Source: Portulaca oleracea (Eukaryota; Streptophyta; Magnoliopsida; Caryophyllales; Portulacaceae). From it: 64,000 nucleotides of DNA. Below the pieces are notes generated by a model that worked only from the letters and a program-made list of their open reading frames with translations, made no database searches and was not told the origin of the DNA. The stretch is taken from assembly GCA_029582165.1 (NCBI GenBank), contig CM055892.1, forward strand, positions 4,125,347-4,189,346. The letters run 5' to 3'. A program made the translations under genes and the position numbers. Numbering within the stretch: position 1 is the first letter of the stretch; every line of letters begins with the position of its first letter. Positions 48,214-61,264 of the stretch are shown in pieces.

Positions 48214-50509
48214 CCCCTTTGTCTGCCATACATGACTCTAATAAGGAAAAATATGAATACAAAGACAACTTGCTAGAGATGGGAAGATTACACTACAAAG
48301 TGACACATTAGCTTGATGTACTCCATACTTTACACCTCAATGAGCCTCTTTCCCAATTTATCCCAATTAAATAAAGCAAGAATCCATGGCATGACACCTC
48401 ACATGGGTTGCTCAACAAGGTAGCAAGTGAGTAAAACACCATGATTGCATACATTGTTAAGAACCGGTCAAAAGCATTATTTCCAAATCCTGTCCGGTAA
48501 ATAGGGATCCACGATGGTGCTTAGGCTAAAACTTTACCAGCAGAAAGATCAATATTCTCGAACCGATTTAGGCTCAAGAATCATCCAAAAAGCTTATGTA
48601 TTGATCAAGTTATGTCCTTGCGAAGTTGGTGCTGCCCAGTTGTGCGTCCAACCTGCAATTTAAGAAGAAACGCCAAAATGAACCCCTTAATGATCTTATT
48701 TGGTCTTCTAACCATCTCTGTTGGAAAGATAACACCTCAAAATGGTAGGATCACTTGTGCTAAACAGAGAGAGCGCACTTGAGGATCATATTGGAAATCA
48801 GCCCAACATTACACTAAAAATCATAATGTTATCTAATCCCAAATTGCAATAAAAAACTATTAATCTTTTCCAAGCTCCTAATAAACTTAACCCCTAGAAC
48901 TCTTCAATTTCCCAATAGAAGGCCTTAAGGACAGACCAAATAAGGACCAATTGCATTCCTCCAAGGTTCAGGATCTACCTTGAAATGAACATCGCTCCCC
49001 GATGGTGACTAAAATGATGCTCCAAGGACCCGGATCAACCTTGAAATGGACCCCACAAACATGTTTTAATTGTTGAGAGGGGAGGGAGGCTTCAAGAAGA
49101 TGGCAACAGTGGGTGCATCTAAATCGACCCAACCCAAATACGGTGCAGACTCTCCTTCTTGAAGAAGAATTGCCCAAAACTCTTGGGGGTAAAAATCAAG
49201 GCATCTTCCATGAGTTTGAAATCCAACGTAGGAGCTTCCCAAAAGCCCATGCATGGCCACATTGAGAACTCCTCGTTTCTTGAATGAGTAGCGATTCTTG
49301 AAGGGGGCCGAGGTTATCTCTTCTTCATAGTTGCTTCCTCTTTAAAACCTTGCATTCATTATCTTGTTGAACTCAACAAGATATTCATCTCAAGAAAGAT
49401 GAAAGTTGAGGTAATCATGATTGACCTTACTTTCAATCAAACTTGGTTCAAGGATTGCCTTGCTAGGTTGATAAGGCATGACCTCCTCTTTTGGAAGTTC
49501 CTGAGTTGGCTCCTCCTCCTTTAAGGACACTTCTTGCACGTCATCAAGCTCAAGAAGCTCTCATTCCCTCGCCATGAGATGGACCTCTTCTATCACCTCT
49601 TGTTTTTCCTTTTCACAAGGGGTTTCTTGGTGTTCATTTTCCTCGTCATCATCTTGGAAATACTTGCCAAAGAACTCCCAATTCATGCAGTAATTGAGTT
49701 GGCTCCAAATGGAGATATTAGACTTTCCAAGTGCAATCCTTTCTTCTTGGAAAGCTTTAAGCCACACAGTAGTATCTCTTTCAAGATAAGAGGTGACAAA
49801 GGTCAGTCCTTGCTCATTAGAGAGGTCATATCCCTTCATACATTTCTCAAAAGCGAAGACCCATTCAATGTAGAGTCTTGGATCTTTTAAGCCTTTATGA
49901 AACTTTGATATCAAGGGCAAAACTAAGGGAGGATCATTCATTTCATGAAGAAGGTTTGGGAAGGTATTGTTCGGGTTTTTTTTTTTTGTTGTTGTTGTGA
50001 TGGCTCTTTTCTTCGCTGGTTTTGTAAGAGAAAATGGAGAGAAAGAAAATGGTAGAAGATTGAAAATGGAGATAACAAACTCAAGCACACCAACCTAGGC
50101 TCTGATACCAAATGGAGAGTTTCGTGATGGGCAATGCTTGAGTTTAAGATAAACACTTGATGAACCAGTAAAGAGAGTGCCGATTACTTCAAGAATGCAA
50201 GGATTTGGACTTGGCTTAAAGGAAAACTCCACCAACCAAGAACTAACTTTGGCTTAAAGGATTCATCCACCAACCAAAGCAACAAATCCACCAAGACCAG
50301 ATAAAGATAAACACCACTAATCTCTAAAGGATTTGGCTTAAACACACCACCATTAACAATGGATAAAGTAATTTAAGACTTGAGGGAAAATTGAGAGCAA
50401 AAAGCTTACAAAGTTTTTCCATAATTCATTATCAAATTTCTATCTAATTCATTAGCCAAGTTCTTCATTACAAATAAGCTTCTTGGCCCATATATGGATG
50501 TCCAAGGCA
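48214..50509 (-). mobile_element. Array unit 20
   Basis: Gag 48925-49941 with the shared TGA at 49390-49392 and a private nonsense at 49561-49563. PBS 50098-50110, LTR 50113-50509. Confidence 0.85.
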
Positions 50510-52806
50510 CCCCTTTGGCTGCCATACATGACTCTAATAAGGAAAAATATGAATACAAAGACAACTTGCTAGAGATGGGAAGATTACACTACAAAGTGAC
50601 ACATTAGCCTGATGTACTCCACACTTTATACCTCAATGAGCCTCTTTGCCAATTTATCCCAATGAAATAAAGCAAGAATCCATGGCATGACACCACACAT
50701 GGGTTGCTCAACAAGGTAGCAAGTGGGTAAAACACCATGAATGCATACATTGTCAAGAACCGGTCAAAAACATTATTTCCAAATCCTGTCCGGTAAATAG
50801 GGATCCACGATGGTTCTTAGGCTGAAACTTTACCAGCAAAAAGATCAATTTTCTCGAACCAATTTAGGCCAAAGAATCATCCAAAAAGCTTATGTATTGA
50901 TCATGTTATGTCCTTGCGAAGTTGGTGATGCCCAGTTATGCGTCCAACCTGCAATCTAAGAAGAAACGCCAAAATGAACCCCTTAATGATCTTAATTGGT
51001 CTTCTAACCATCTCCATTGGAAAGATAACACCTCAAAATGGTAGGGTCACTGGTGCTAAACAGAGAGAGCGCACTTAAGGATCATATTGGAAATCAGCCC
51101 AACATTACATTAAAAATCATAATTTTTCTCTAATCCCAAATTGCAATAAAAAACTCTTGATCTTTTCCAAGCTCCTAATGAACTTAACCCCTAGAACTCT
51201 TCAATTTCCCAATAGAAGGCCTTAAGGATATACCAAATAAGGACCAATTGCATTCCTCCAAGGTTCGGGATCTACCTTGAAATGAACACCGCTCCCCGAT
51301 GGTGACTAAAATGATGCTCCGAGGACCCGGATCCACCTTGAAATGGACCCCACAACCAAGTTTTAATTGTTGAGAGGGGATGGAGGCTTTAAGAAGATGG
51401 CAACCATGGGTGCATCTAAATCGACCTAACCCCAATACGGTGCAGGCTCTCCTTCTTGAAGAAGAGTTGCCCTCAACTCTTGGGGGTAAAAATCAAGGCA
51501 TCTTCCATGAGTTTGTAATCCAACGTAGGAGCTTCCCAAAAGCCCATGCATGGCCACATAGAGAACTCCTCGTTTCTTGAATGAGTAGCGATTCTTGAAG
51601 GGGGCCGAGGTTATCTCTTCTTCATAGTTGCTTCCTCTTTAAAACCTAGCATTCATTATCTTGTTGAACTCAACAAGATATTCAACTCAAGAAAGATGAA
51701 AGTTGAGGTGGTCATGATGGACCTTACTTTCAATCAATCTTGGTTCAAGGATTGCCTTGCTAGGTTGATAAGGCATGACCTCCTCTTTTGAAAGTTCCTG
51801 AGTTGGCTCCTCCTCCTTTAAGGGCACTTCTTGCACCTCATCAAGCTCAAGAAGCTCTCCTTCCCTCGCCATGAGATGGACTTCTTCCATCACCTCTTGT
51901 TCTTCCTTTTCACAAGGGGTTTCTTGGTGTTCATTTTCCTCATCATCATCTTGGAAATACTTGCCAAAGAACTCCCAATTCATGTAGTAATTGAGTTGGC
52001 TCCAAATGGAGACCTTAGGCTTTCCAAGTGCAATCCTTTCTTCTTGGAAAGCTTTAAGCCACACAGTAGCATCTCTTTCAAGATAAGAGGTGACAAAGGT
52101 CAGTCCTTGCTTATTAGAGAGGTCATATCCCTTCATACATTTCTCAAAAGCGAAGACCACTTCAATATAGATGCTTGGATCTTTTAAGCCTTTATGAAAC
52201 TTAGATATCAAGGGCCAAACTAAGGGAGGATCATTCATTTCATGAAGAAGGTTTGGGAAGATATTGTTCGGGTTTTTTTTTTTTGTTGTTGTTGTGATGG
52301 CTCTTTTCTTCGCTGGTTTTGTGAGAGAAAATGGAGAGAAAGAAAATGGTAGAAGATTGAAAACGAAGATAACAAACTCAAGCACACTAACCTAGGCTCT
52401 GATACCAAATGGAGAGTTTCGTGATTGGCAATGCTTGAGTTTAAGATGAACACTTGATGAACCAGTAAAGAGAGTGCCGAATACTTCAAGAATGCAAGGA
52501 TATGGACTTGGCTTAAAGGAAAACTCCACCAACCAAGAACTAACTTTGGCTTAAAGGATTCATCCACCAAAAAAAGCAACAAACCCACCAAGACCAGATA
52601 AAGATAAACACCACTAATCTCTAAAGGATTTGGCTTAAACACACCACCATTAACAATGGATAAAGTAATTTAAGACTTGAGGGAAAATTGAGAGCAAAAA
52701 GCTTAAAAAGTTTATCCATAATTCATTATTAAATTTTTATCTAATTCATTAGCCAAGTTCTTCATTACAAATAAGCTTCTTGGCCCATATATGGATGTCC
52801 AAGGCA
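50510..52806 (-). mobile_element. Array unit 21
   Basis: Gag 51222-52238 with shared TGA at 51687-51689. PBS 52395-52407, LTR 52410-52806. Complete unit, 2297 bp. Confidence 0.87.
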
Positions 52807-55099
52807 CCCCTTTGGCTGCCATACATGACTCCAATAAGGAAAAATATGAATACAAAGACAACTTGCTAGAGATGGGAGGATTGCACTACAAAGTGACACA
52901 TTAGCTTGATGCACTCAACACTTTACACCTCAATGAGCCTCTTTCCAGATTTATCCCAATGAAATAAAGCAACAATCCATGGCATGACACCTCACATGGG
53001 TTGCTCAACAAGGTAGCAAGTGGGTAAAACACCATGATTGCATACATTGTCAAGAACCGGTCAAAATCATTATTTCCAATCCTGTCCGGTAAATAAGGAT
53101 CCACGATGGTGCTAAGGCTGAAACTTTACCAGCAGAAAGATCAATTTTCTCGAACCAATTTAGGCTCAAGAATCATCCAAAAAGCTTATGTATTGATCAA
53201 GTTATGTCCTTGCGAAGTTGGTGCTGCCCAGTTGTGCGTCCAACCTGCAATCTAAGAAGAAACGCCAAAATGAACCCCTTAATGATCTTATTAGGTCTTC
53301 TAACCATCTCCGTTGGAAAGATAATACCTCAAAATGGTAGGATCACTTGTGCTAAAATGAGAGAGCGCACTTGAGGATCATATTGGAAATCAGCCCAACA
53401 TTACACAAAAAATCATAATGTTATCTAATCCCAAATTGCAATAAAAAACTCTTGATCTTTTCCAAGCTCCTAATGAACTTAACCCCTAGAACTCTTCAAT
53501 TTCCCAATAGAAGGCCTTAAGGACAGACCAAATAAGGACCAATTGCATTCCTCCAAGGTTCGGGATCTACCTTGAATTGAACACCGCTCCCCGATGGTGA
53601 CTAAAATGATGCTCTAAGGACCCGGATCCACCTTGAAATGGACCCCACAACCAAGTTTTAATTGTTGAGAGGGGAGGGAGGCTTCAAGAAGATGGCAACC
53701 ATGGGTGCATCTAAATCGACCCAACCCCAATACGGTGCAGACTCTCCTTCTTGAAGAAGAGTTGCCCTCAACTCTTGGGGGTAAAAATCAATGCATCTTC
53801 CATGAGTTTGTAATCGAACGTAGGAGCTTCCCAAAAGCCCATGCATGGCCACAATGAGAGCTCCTCGTTTCTTGAATGAGTAGCGATTCTTGAAGGGGGC
53901 CAAGGTTCTCTCTTCTTCTTAGTTGCTTCCTCTTTAAAACCTAGCATTCATTATCTTGTTGAACTCAACAAGATATTCATCTCAAGAAAGATGAAAATTG
54001 AGGTAATCATGATGGACCTTACTTTCAATCAATCTTGGTTCAAGAATTTCCTTGCTAGGTTGATAAGGCATGACCTCCTCTTTTGGAAGTTCCTGAGTTG
54101 GCTCCTCCTCCTTTAAGGGCACTTCTTGAACCTCATCAAGCTCAAGAAGCTCTCCTTCCCTCGCCATGAGATGGACTTCTTCCATCACCTCTTGTTCTTC
54201 CTTTTCACAAGGGGTTTCTTGGTGTTCATTTTCCTCATCATCATCTTGGAAATACTTGCCAAAGAACTCCCAATTCATGTAGTAATTGAGTTGGCTCCAA
54301 ATGGAGATCTTAGGCTTTCTAAGTGCAATCCTTTCTTATTGGAAAGCTTTATGCCACACAGTAGTATCTCTTTCAAGATAAGAGGTGACAAAGATCAATC
54401 CTTTCTCATTAGAGAGGTCATATCCCTTCATACATTCCTCAAAATCGATGACCCCTTCAATATAGATGCTTGGATCTTTTAAGCCTTTATGAAACTTAGA
54501 TATCAAGGGCAAAACTAAGGGAGGATCATTCATTTCATGAAGAAGGTTTGGGATGATATTGTTCGGGTTTTTTTTTTGTTGTTGTTGTGATGGCTCCTTT
54601 CTTCGCTGGTTTTGTGAGAGAAAATGGAGAGAAAGAAAATGGTAGAAGATTGAAAATGGAGATAACAAACTCAAGCACACTAACCTAGGCTCTGATACCA
54701 AATGGAGAATTTCGTGATGGGCAATGCTTGAGTTTAAGATGAACACTTGATGAACCAGTAAAGAGAGTGCCGAATACTTCAAGAATGCAAGGATATGGAC
54801 TTGGCTTAAAGGAAAACTCCACCAACCAAGAACTAACTTTGGCTTAAAGGATTCATCCACCAACCAAAGCAACAAACCCACCAAGACCAGATAAAGATAA
54901 ACACCACTAATCTCTGAAGGATTTGGCTTAAACACACCAGCATTAACAATGGATAAAGTATTTTAAGAATTGAGGGAAAATTGAGAGCAAAAAGCTTACA
55001 AAGTTTTTCCATAATTCATTATCAAATCTCTCTCTAATTCATTAGCCAAGTTCTTCATTACAAATAAGCTTCTTGGCCCATATATGGATGTCCAAGGCA
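52807..55099 (-). mobile_element. Array unit 22
   Basis: Gag 53517-54533 with shared TGA at 53982-53984. PBS 54688-54700, LTR 54703-55099. Its 52905-52985 block (GATGCACTCAACAC, CTTTCCAGATTTATCC, AAGCAACAATCC) recurs at 57479-57548 in unit 24. Confidence 0.85.
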
Positions 55100-57378
55100 C
55101 CCCTTTGGCTGCCATACAAGACTCTAATAAGGAAAATATGAATACAAAGACAACTTGCTAGAGATGGAAAGATTACACTACAAAGTGACACATTAGCTTG
55201 ATGTACTCAACACTTTACAGCTCAATGAGCCTCTTTCCCAATTTATCCCAATGAAATAAAGCAAGAATCCATGGCATGACACCTCACATGGGTTGCTCAA
55301 CAAGGTAGCAAGTGGGTAAAACACCATGATTGCATACATTGTCAAGAACCGGTCAAAAGCATTATTTCCAAATCCTATCCGGTAAATAGGGATCCACGAT
55401 GGTGCTAAGGCTGAAACTTTACCAGAAAAAAAAAATTAATTTTCTCGAACCAATTTAGGCTCAAGAATCATCCAAAAAGCTTATGTATTGATCAAGTTAT
55501 GTCCTTGCAAAGTTGGTGCTGCCCAGTTGTTCGTCCAACCTGCAATCTAAGAAGAAACGCCAAAATGAACCCCTTAATGATCTTATTTGGTCTTCTAACC
55601 ATCTCCGTTGGAAAGATAACACCTTAAAATGGTAGGATCACTTGTGCTAAAAAGAGATAGCGCACTTGAGGATCATATTGGAAATCAGCCCAACCTTACA
55701 CTAAAAATCATAATGTTATCTAATCCCAAATTGCAATAAAAAACTCTTGATCTTTTCCAAGCTCCTAATGAACTTAACCCCTAGAACTCATCAATTTCCC
55801 AATAGAAGGCCTTAAGGACAGACCAAAAAAGGACCAATTGCATTCCTCCAAGGTTCGGGATCTACCTTGAAATGAACACCGCTCCCCGATGGTGACTAAA
55901 ATGATGCTCCAAGGACCCGGATCAACCTTGAAATGGACCCCACAACCAAGTTTTAATTGTTGAGAGGGGAGAGAGGCTTCAAGAAGATGGCAACCATGGG
56001 TGCATCTAAATCGACCCAACCCCAATACGGTGCAGACTCTCCTTCTTGAAGAAGAGTTGCCCTCAACTCTTGGGGGAAAAAATCAAGGCATCTTCCATGA
56101 GTTTGTAATCCAACGTAGGAGCTTCCCAAAATCCCATGCATGGCCACACTGAGAACTCCTCGTTTCTTGAATGAGTAGCGATTCTTGAAGGGGGCCGAGG
56201 TTATCTCTTCTTCATAGTTGCTTCCTCTTTAAAACCTAGCATTCATTATCTTGCTGAACTCAACAAGATATTTATCTCAAGAAAGATGAAAGTTGAGGTA
56301 ATCATGATGGACCTTACTTTCAATCAATCTTGGTTCAAGGATTGCCTTGCTAGGTTGATAAGGCATGACCTCCTCTTTTGGAAGTTCCTGAGTTGGCTCC
56401 TCCTCCTTTAAGGGCACTTCTTGCACCTCATCAAGCTCAAGAAGCTCTCCTTCCCTCGCCATGAGATGGACTTCTTCCATCACCTCTTGTTCATCCTTTT
56501 CACAAGGGGTTTCTTGGTGTTCATTTTCCTCGTCATCATCTTGGAAATACTTGCCAAAGAACTCCCAATTCATGTTGTAATTGAGTTGGCTCCAAATGGA
56601 GATCTTAGGCTTTCCAAGTGCAATCCTTTCTTCTTGGAAAGCTTTAAGCCACACAGTAGTATCTCTTTCAAGATAAGAGGTGACAAAGATCAATCCTTTC
56701 TCATTAGAGAGGTCATATCCCTTCATACATTTCTCAAAAGCGAAGACCCATTCAATATAGATGCTTGGATCTTTTAAGCCTTTATGAAATTTAGATATCA
56801 AGGGCCAAACTAAGGGAGGATCATTCATTTCTTGAAGAAGGTTTGGGAAGATATTGTTCAGGGTTTTTTTTTTTTGTTGTGATGGCTCTTTTCTTCGCTG
56901 GTTTTGTGAGAGAAAATGGTAGAAGATTGAAAACGGAGATAAAAAAACTCAAGCACACTAACCTAGGCTCTGATACCAAATGGAGAGTTTCGTGATGGGC
57001 AATACTTGAGTTTAAGATGAACACTTGATGAACCCGTAAAGAGAGTGCCGAATACTTCAAGAATACAAGGATATGGACTTGGCTTAAAGAAAAACTCCAC
57101 CAACCAAGAAACTAACTTTGGCTTAAAGGATTCATCCACCAACCAAAGCAACAAACCCACCAAGACCAGATAAAGATAAACACCACTAATCTCTAAAGGA
57201 TTTGGCTTAAACACACCACCATTAACAATGGATAAAGTAATTTAAGACTTGAGTGAAAATTGAGAGCAAGAAGCTTACAAAGTTTTTCCATAATTCATTA
57301 TCAAATTTCTATCTAATTCATTAGCCAAGTTCTTCATTACAAATAAGCTTCTTGGCCCATTTATGGATGTCCAAGGCA
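55100..57378 (-). mobile_element. Array unit 23
   Basis: Gag 55812-56828 with shared TGA at 56277-56279. PBS 56966-56978, LTR 56981-57378. It shares the private variants of unit 16 over about 56940-57270, and lacks the GGAGAGAAAGAAAAT repeat part of the leader. Confidence 0.85.
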
Positions 57379-59022
57379 CCCCTTTGGCTGCTATACATGA
57401 CTCTAATAAGGAAAAATATGAATACAAAGACATCTTGCTAAAGATGGGAAGATTACACTACAAAGTGACACATTAGCTTGATGCACTCAACACTTTACAC
57501 CTCAATGAGCCTCTTTCCAGATTTATCCCAATGAAATAAAGCAACAATCCATGGCATGACACCTCACATGGGTTGCTCAACAAGGTAGCAATTGGGTAAA
57601 ACACCATGATTACATACATTGTCAAGAACCGGTCAAAAGCATTATTTCCAAATCCTGTCCGGTAAATAGGGATCCACGATGGTGCTAAGGCTGAACCTTT
57701 ACCAGCGGAAAGACCAATTTTCTCGAACCAATTTAGGCTCAAGAATCATCCAAAAATCTTATGTATTGATCAAGTTATGTCCTTGCAAAGTTGGTGCTGC
57801 CCAGTTGTGCGTCCAACCTGCAATCTAAGAAGAAACGCCAAAATGAACCCCTTAATGATCTTATTTGGTCTTCTAACCATCTCCGTTGGAAAGATAACAT
57901 CTCAAGATGGTAGGATCACTTGTGCTAAACAGAGAGAGCGCACTTGAGGATCATATTGGAAATCAGCCCAACATTACACTAAAAATCATGATGTTATCTA
58001 ATCCCAAATTGCAATAAAAAACTCTTGATCTTTTCCAAGCTCCTAATGAACTTAACCCCTAGAACTCTTCAATTTCCCAATAGAAGGCCTTAAGGACAGA
58101 CCAAATAAGGACCAATTGCATTCCTCCAAGGTCCGGGATCTACCTTGAAATAAACACCGCTCCCCGATGGTGACTAAAATGAATCTCCAAGGACCCGGAT
58201 CCACCTTTAAATGGACCCCACAACCAAGTTTTAATTGTTGAGAGGGGAGGGAGGCTTCAAGAAGATGGCAACCATGGGTGCATCTAAATCGACCCAACCC
58301 CAATACGGTGCAGACTCTCCTTCTTGAAGAAGAGTTGCCCTCAACTCTTGGGGGTAAAAATCAAGGCATCTTCCATGAGTTTGTAATCCAACGTAGGAGC
58401 TTCCCAAAAGCCCATGCATGGCCACACTGAGAACTCCTCGTTTCTTGAATGAGTAGCGATTCTTGAAGGGGGCCGAGGTTATCTCTTCTTCATAGTTGCT
58501 TCCTCTTTAAAACCTAGCATTCATTATCTTGTTGAACTCAACAAGATATTCATCTCAAGAAAGATGAAAGTTGAGGTAATCATGATGGACCTTACTTTCA
58601 ATCAATCTTGCTTCAAGGTAATCATTTTCCTCGTCATCATCTTGGAAATACTTGCCAAAGAACTCCCAATTCATGTTGTAATTGAGTTGGCTCCAAATGG
58701 AGATCTTAGGCTTTCCAAGTGCAATCCTTTCTTCTTGGAAAGCTTTAAGCCACACAGTAGTATCTCTTTCAAGATAAGAGGTGACAAAGGTCAATCCTTG
58801 CTCATTAGAGAGGTCATATCCCTTCATACATTTCTCAAAAGCGAAGACCCCTTCAATGTAGATGCTTGGATCTTTTAAGCCTTTATGAAACTTAGATATC
58901 AAGGGCCAAACTAAGGGAGTATCATTCATTTCCATAATTCATTATCAAATTTCTATCTAATTCATTAGCCAAGTTCTTCATTACAAATAAGCTTCTTCGC
59001 CCATATATGGATGTCCAAGGCA
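57379..59022 (-). mobile_element. Array unit 24 (two internal deletions)
   Basis: Gag about 58090-58929 with shared TGA at 58555-58557 and loss of about 240 nt at 58617 (acidic linker removed). A second deletion at about 58932 joins the gag start directly to the interior of the LTR at a shared TTTCCAT-type sequence, removing the leader, the PBS and about 300 bp of LTR. The LTR remnant ends at 59022. Confidence 0.85.
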
Positions 59023-61264
59023 CCCCTTTGGCTGCCATACATGACTCTAATAAGGAAAAATATGAATACAAAGACAACTTGCTAAAGATGGAAAGATTAC
59101 ACTACAAAGTGACAGATTAGCTTGATGTGCTCCACACTTTACACCTAAATGAGCCTCTATCCCAATTTATCCCAATGAAATAAAGCAAGAATCCATGGCA
59201 TGACACCTCACATAGGTTGCTCAACAAGGTAGCAAGTGGGTAAAACACCATGAATGCATACATTGTCAAGAACCGGACAAAAGCTCTATTTCAAAATCCT
59301 GTCTGGGAAATAGGGATCCATGATGGTGCTAAATTTACCAGCAGAAAGATCAATTTTCTGAACCAATTTAGGCTCTTGAATCGTCCAAAAAGCTTTTGTA
59401 TTGATCAAGTTATGTCCTTGCGAAGTTGGTGCTGCCCAGTTGTGCGTCCAACCTGCACATCTAAGAAGAAACGCCAAAATGAACCCCTTAATGATCTTAT
59501 TTGGTCTTCTAACAATCTCCGTGTGAAGGATAACACCACAAAATGGTAGGATCACTTGTGCTAAACAAAGAGAGCGCACTTGAGGATCATATTGGAAATC
59601 AACCCAACATTACACTAAAAATCATAATGCTATCTAATCCAAAATTACAATAAAAAACTCTTGATCTTTTCCAAGCTTCTAATGAACTTAACCCCTAGAA
59701 CTCTTCAATTTCCCAATAGAAGGCCTCAAGGACAGACCAAATAAGGACCAATTGCATTCCTCCAAGGTCCGAGATCTACCTTGAAATGAACACCGCTCCC
59801 AGATGGTGACTAAAATGATGCTCCAAGGACCCGGATCCACCTTGAAATGGACCCCACAACCAAGTTTTAATTGTTGAGAGGGGAGGGAGGCTTCAAGCAA
59901 GATGGCAACCATGGGTGCGTCTAAATCGACCCAACCCCAATACTGTGCAGACTCTCCTTCTTGAAGAAGAGTTTCCCTCAACTCTTGGGGGTAAAAATCA
60001 AGGCATCCTCCATGAGTTTGTAATCCAACGTAGGAGCTTCCCAAAAGCCCATGCATGGCCACAGTGAGAACTCCTCCTTTCTTGAATTAGTAGCGATTCT
60101 TGAAGGGGACTTGGGTTATATCTTCTTCATATTAGCTTCCTCTTTCAATCCTAGTATTTATTATCTTGTTGAACTCAACAAGATATTCATCACAAGAAAG
60201 ATGAAAGTTGAGGTAATCATGATGGACCTTACTTTCAATCAATCTTGGTTCAAGGATTGCCTTGCTAGGTTGATATGGCATGACCTCCTCTTTTGGAAGT
60301 TCTTGAATTGGCTCCTCCTCCTTTAAGGGCTCTTCTTGGACCTCATCAAGCTCAAGGAGCTCTCCTTCCCTAGCCATGAGATGGACTTCTTCCATCACCT
60401 CTTGTTCTTCCTTTTCACAAGGGGTTTCTTGGTTTTCATTTTCCTCATCATCATCTTGGAAATACTTGCCAAAGAACTCCCAATTCATGTAGTAATTGAG
60501 TTGGCTCCAAGTAGAGATCTTAGGCTTTCCAAGTGCAATCCTTTCTTCTTGGAAAGCTTTAAGACACACAGTAGTATATCTTTCAAGATAAGAGGTGACA
60601 AAGGTTAATCCTAGCTCAATTGAGAGGTCATATCCCTTCATACATTTCTCAAAAGCCAAGACCCCTTCTATGTAGATGCTTGGATCTTTTAAGCCTTGAA
60701 GAAACTTAGATATCTAGGGCCAAACTAAGGGAGAATCATTCATTTAATGAAGAAGGTTTGGGAAGATATTGTTCAAGATTTTATTTTTTTTTTGTTTTGA
60801 TGGCTCTTTTCTTCGCTGGTTTTGTGAGAGAAAATGGAGAGAAAGAAAATGGTAGAAGATTGAAAACAGAGATAACAAACTCAAGCACACTAACCTAGGC
60901 TCTGATACCACTTAATGAACCAGTAAAGATAGTGCCGAATACTTCAAGAATGCAAGTATATGGACTTGGCTTAAAGGAAAACTCCAGCAACCAAGAACTA
61001 ACTTTGGCTTAAAGGATTCATCCACCAACCAAATCAACAAACCCACCAAGACTAGATAAAGATGAACACCACTAATCTCTAAAGTATTTCACTTAAACAC
61101 ATCACCATTAACAATGGATAAAGTAATTGAAGACTTGAGGGAAAATTGAGAGCAAAAAGCTTACAAAGTTTTTCCATAATTCATTATCAAATTTCTATCT
61201 AATTCATTAGCCAAGTTCTTCAATACAAATAAGCTTCTTGGCCCATATATAGATGTCCAAGGCA
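59023..61264 (-). mobile_element. Array unit 25
   Basis: Gag 59726-60743, stop now TGA (GGCCTCAAGG), without the lesions fixed in units 13-24. PBS 60898-60910. About 40 bp of the LTR's 3' end is deleted, so the LTR (60911-61264) begins at CTTAATGAACC. Shares the AAAAGCTCTATTTCAAAATCC block with unit 26. Confidence 0.85.
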
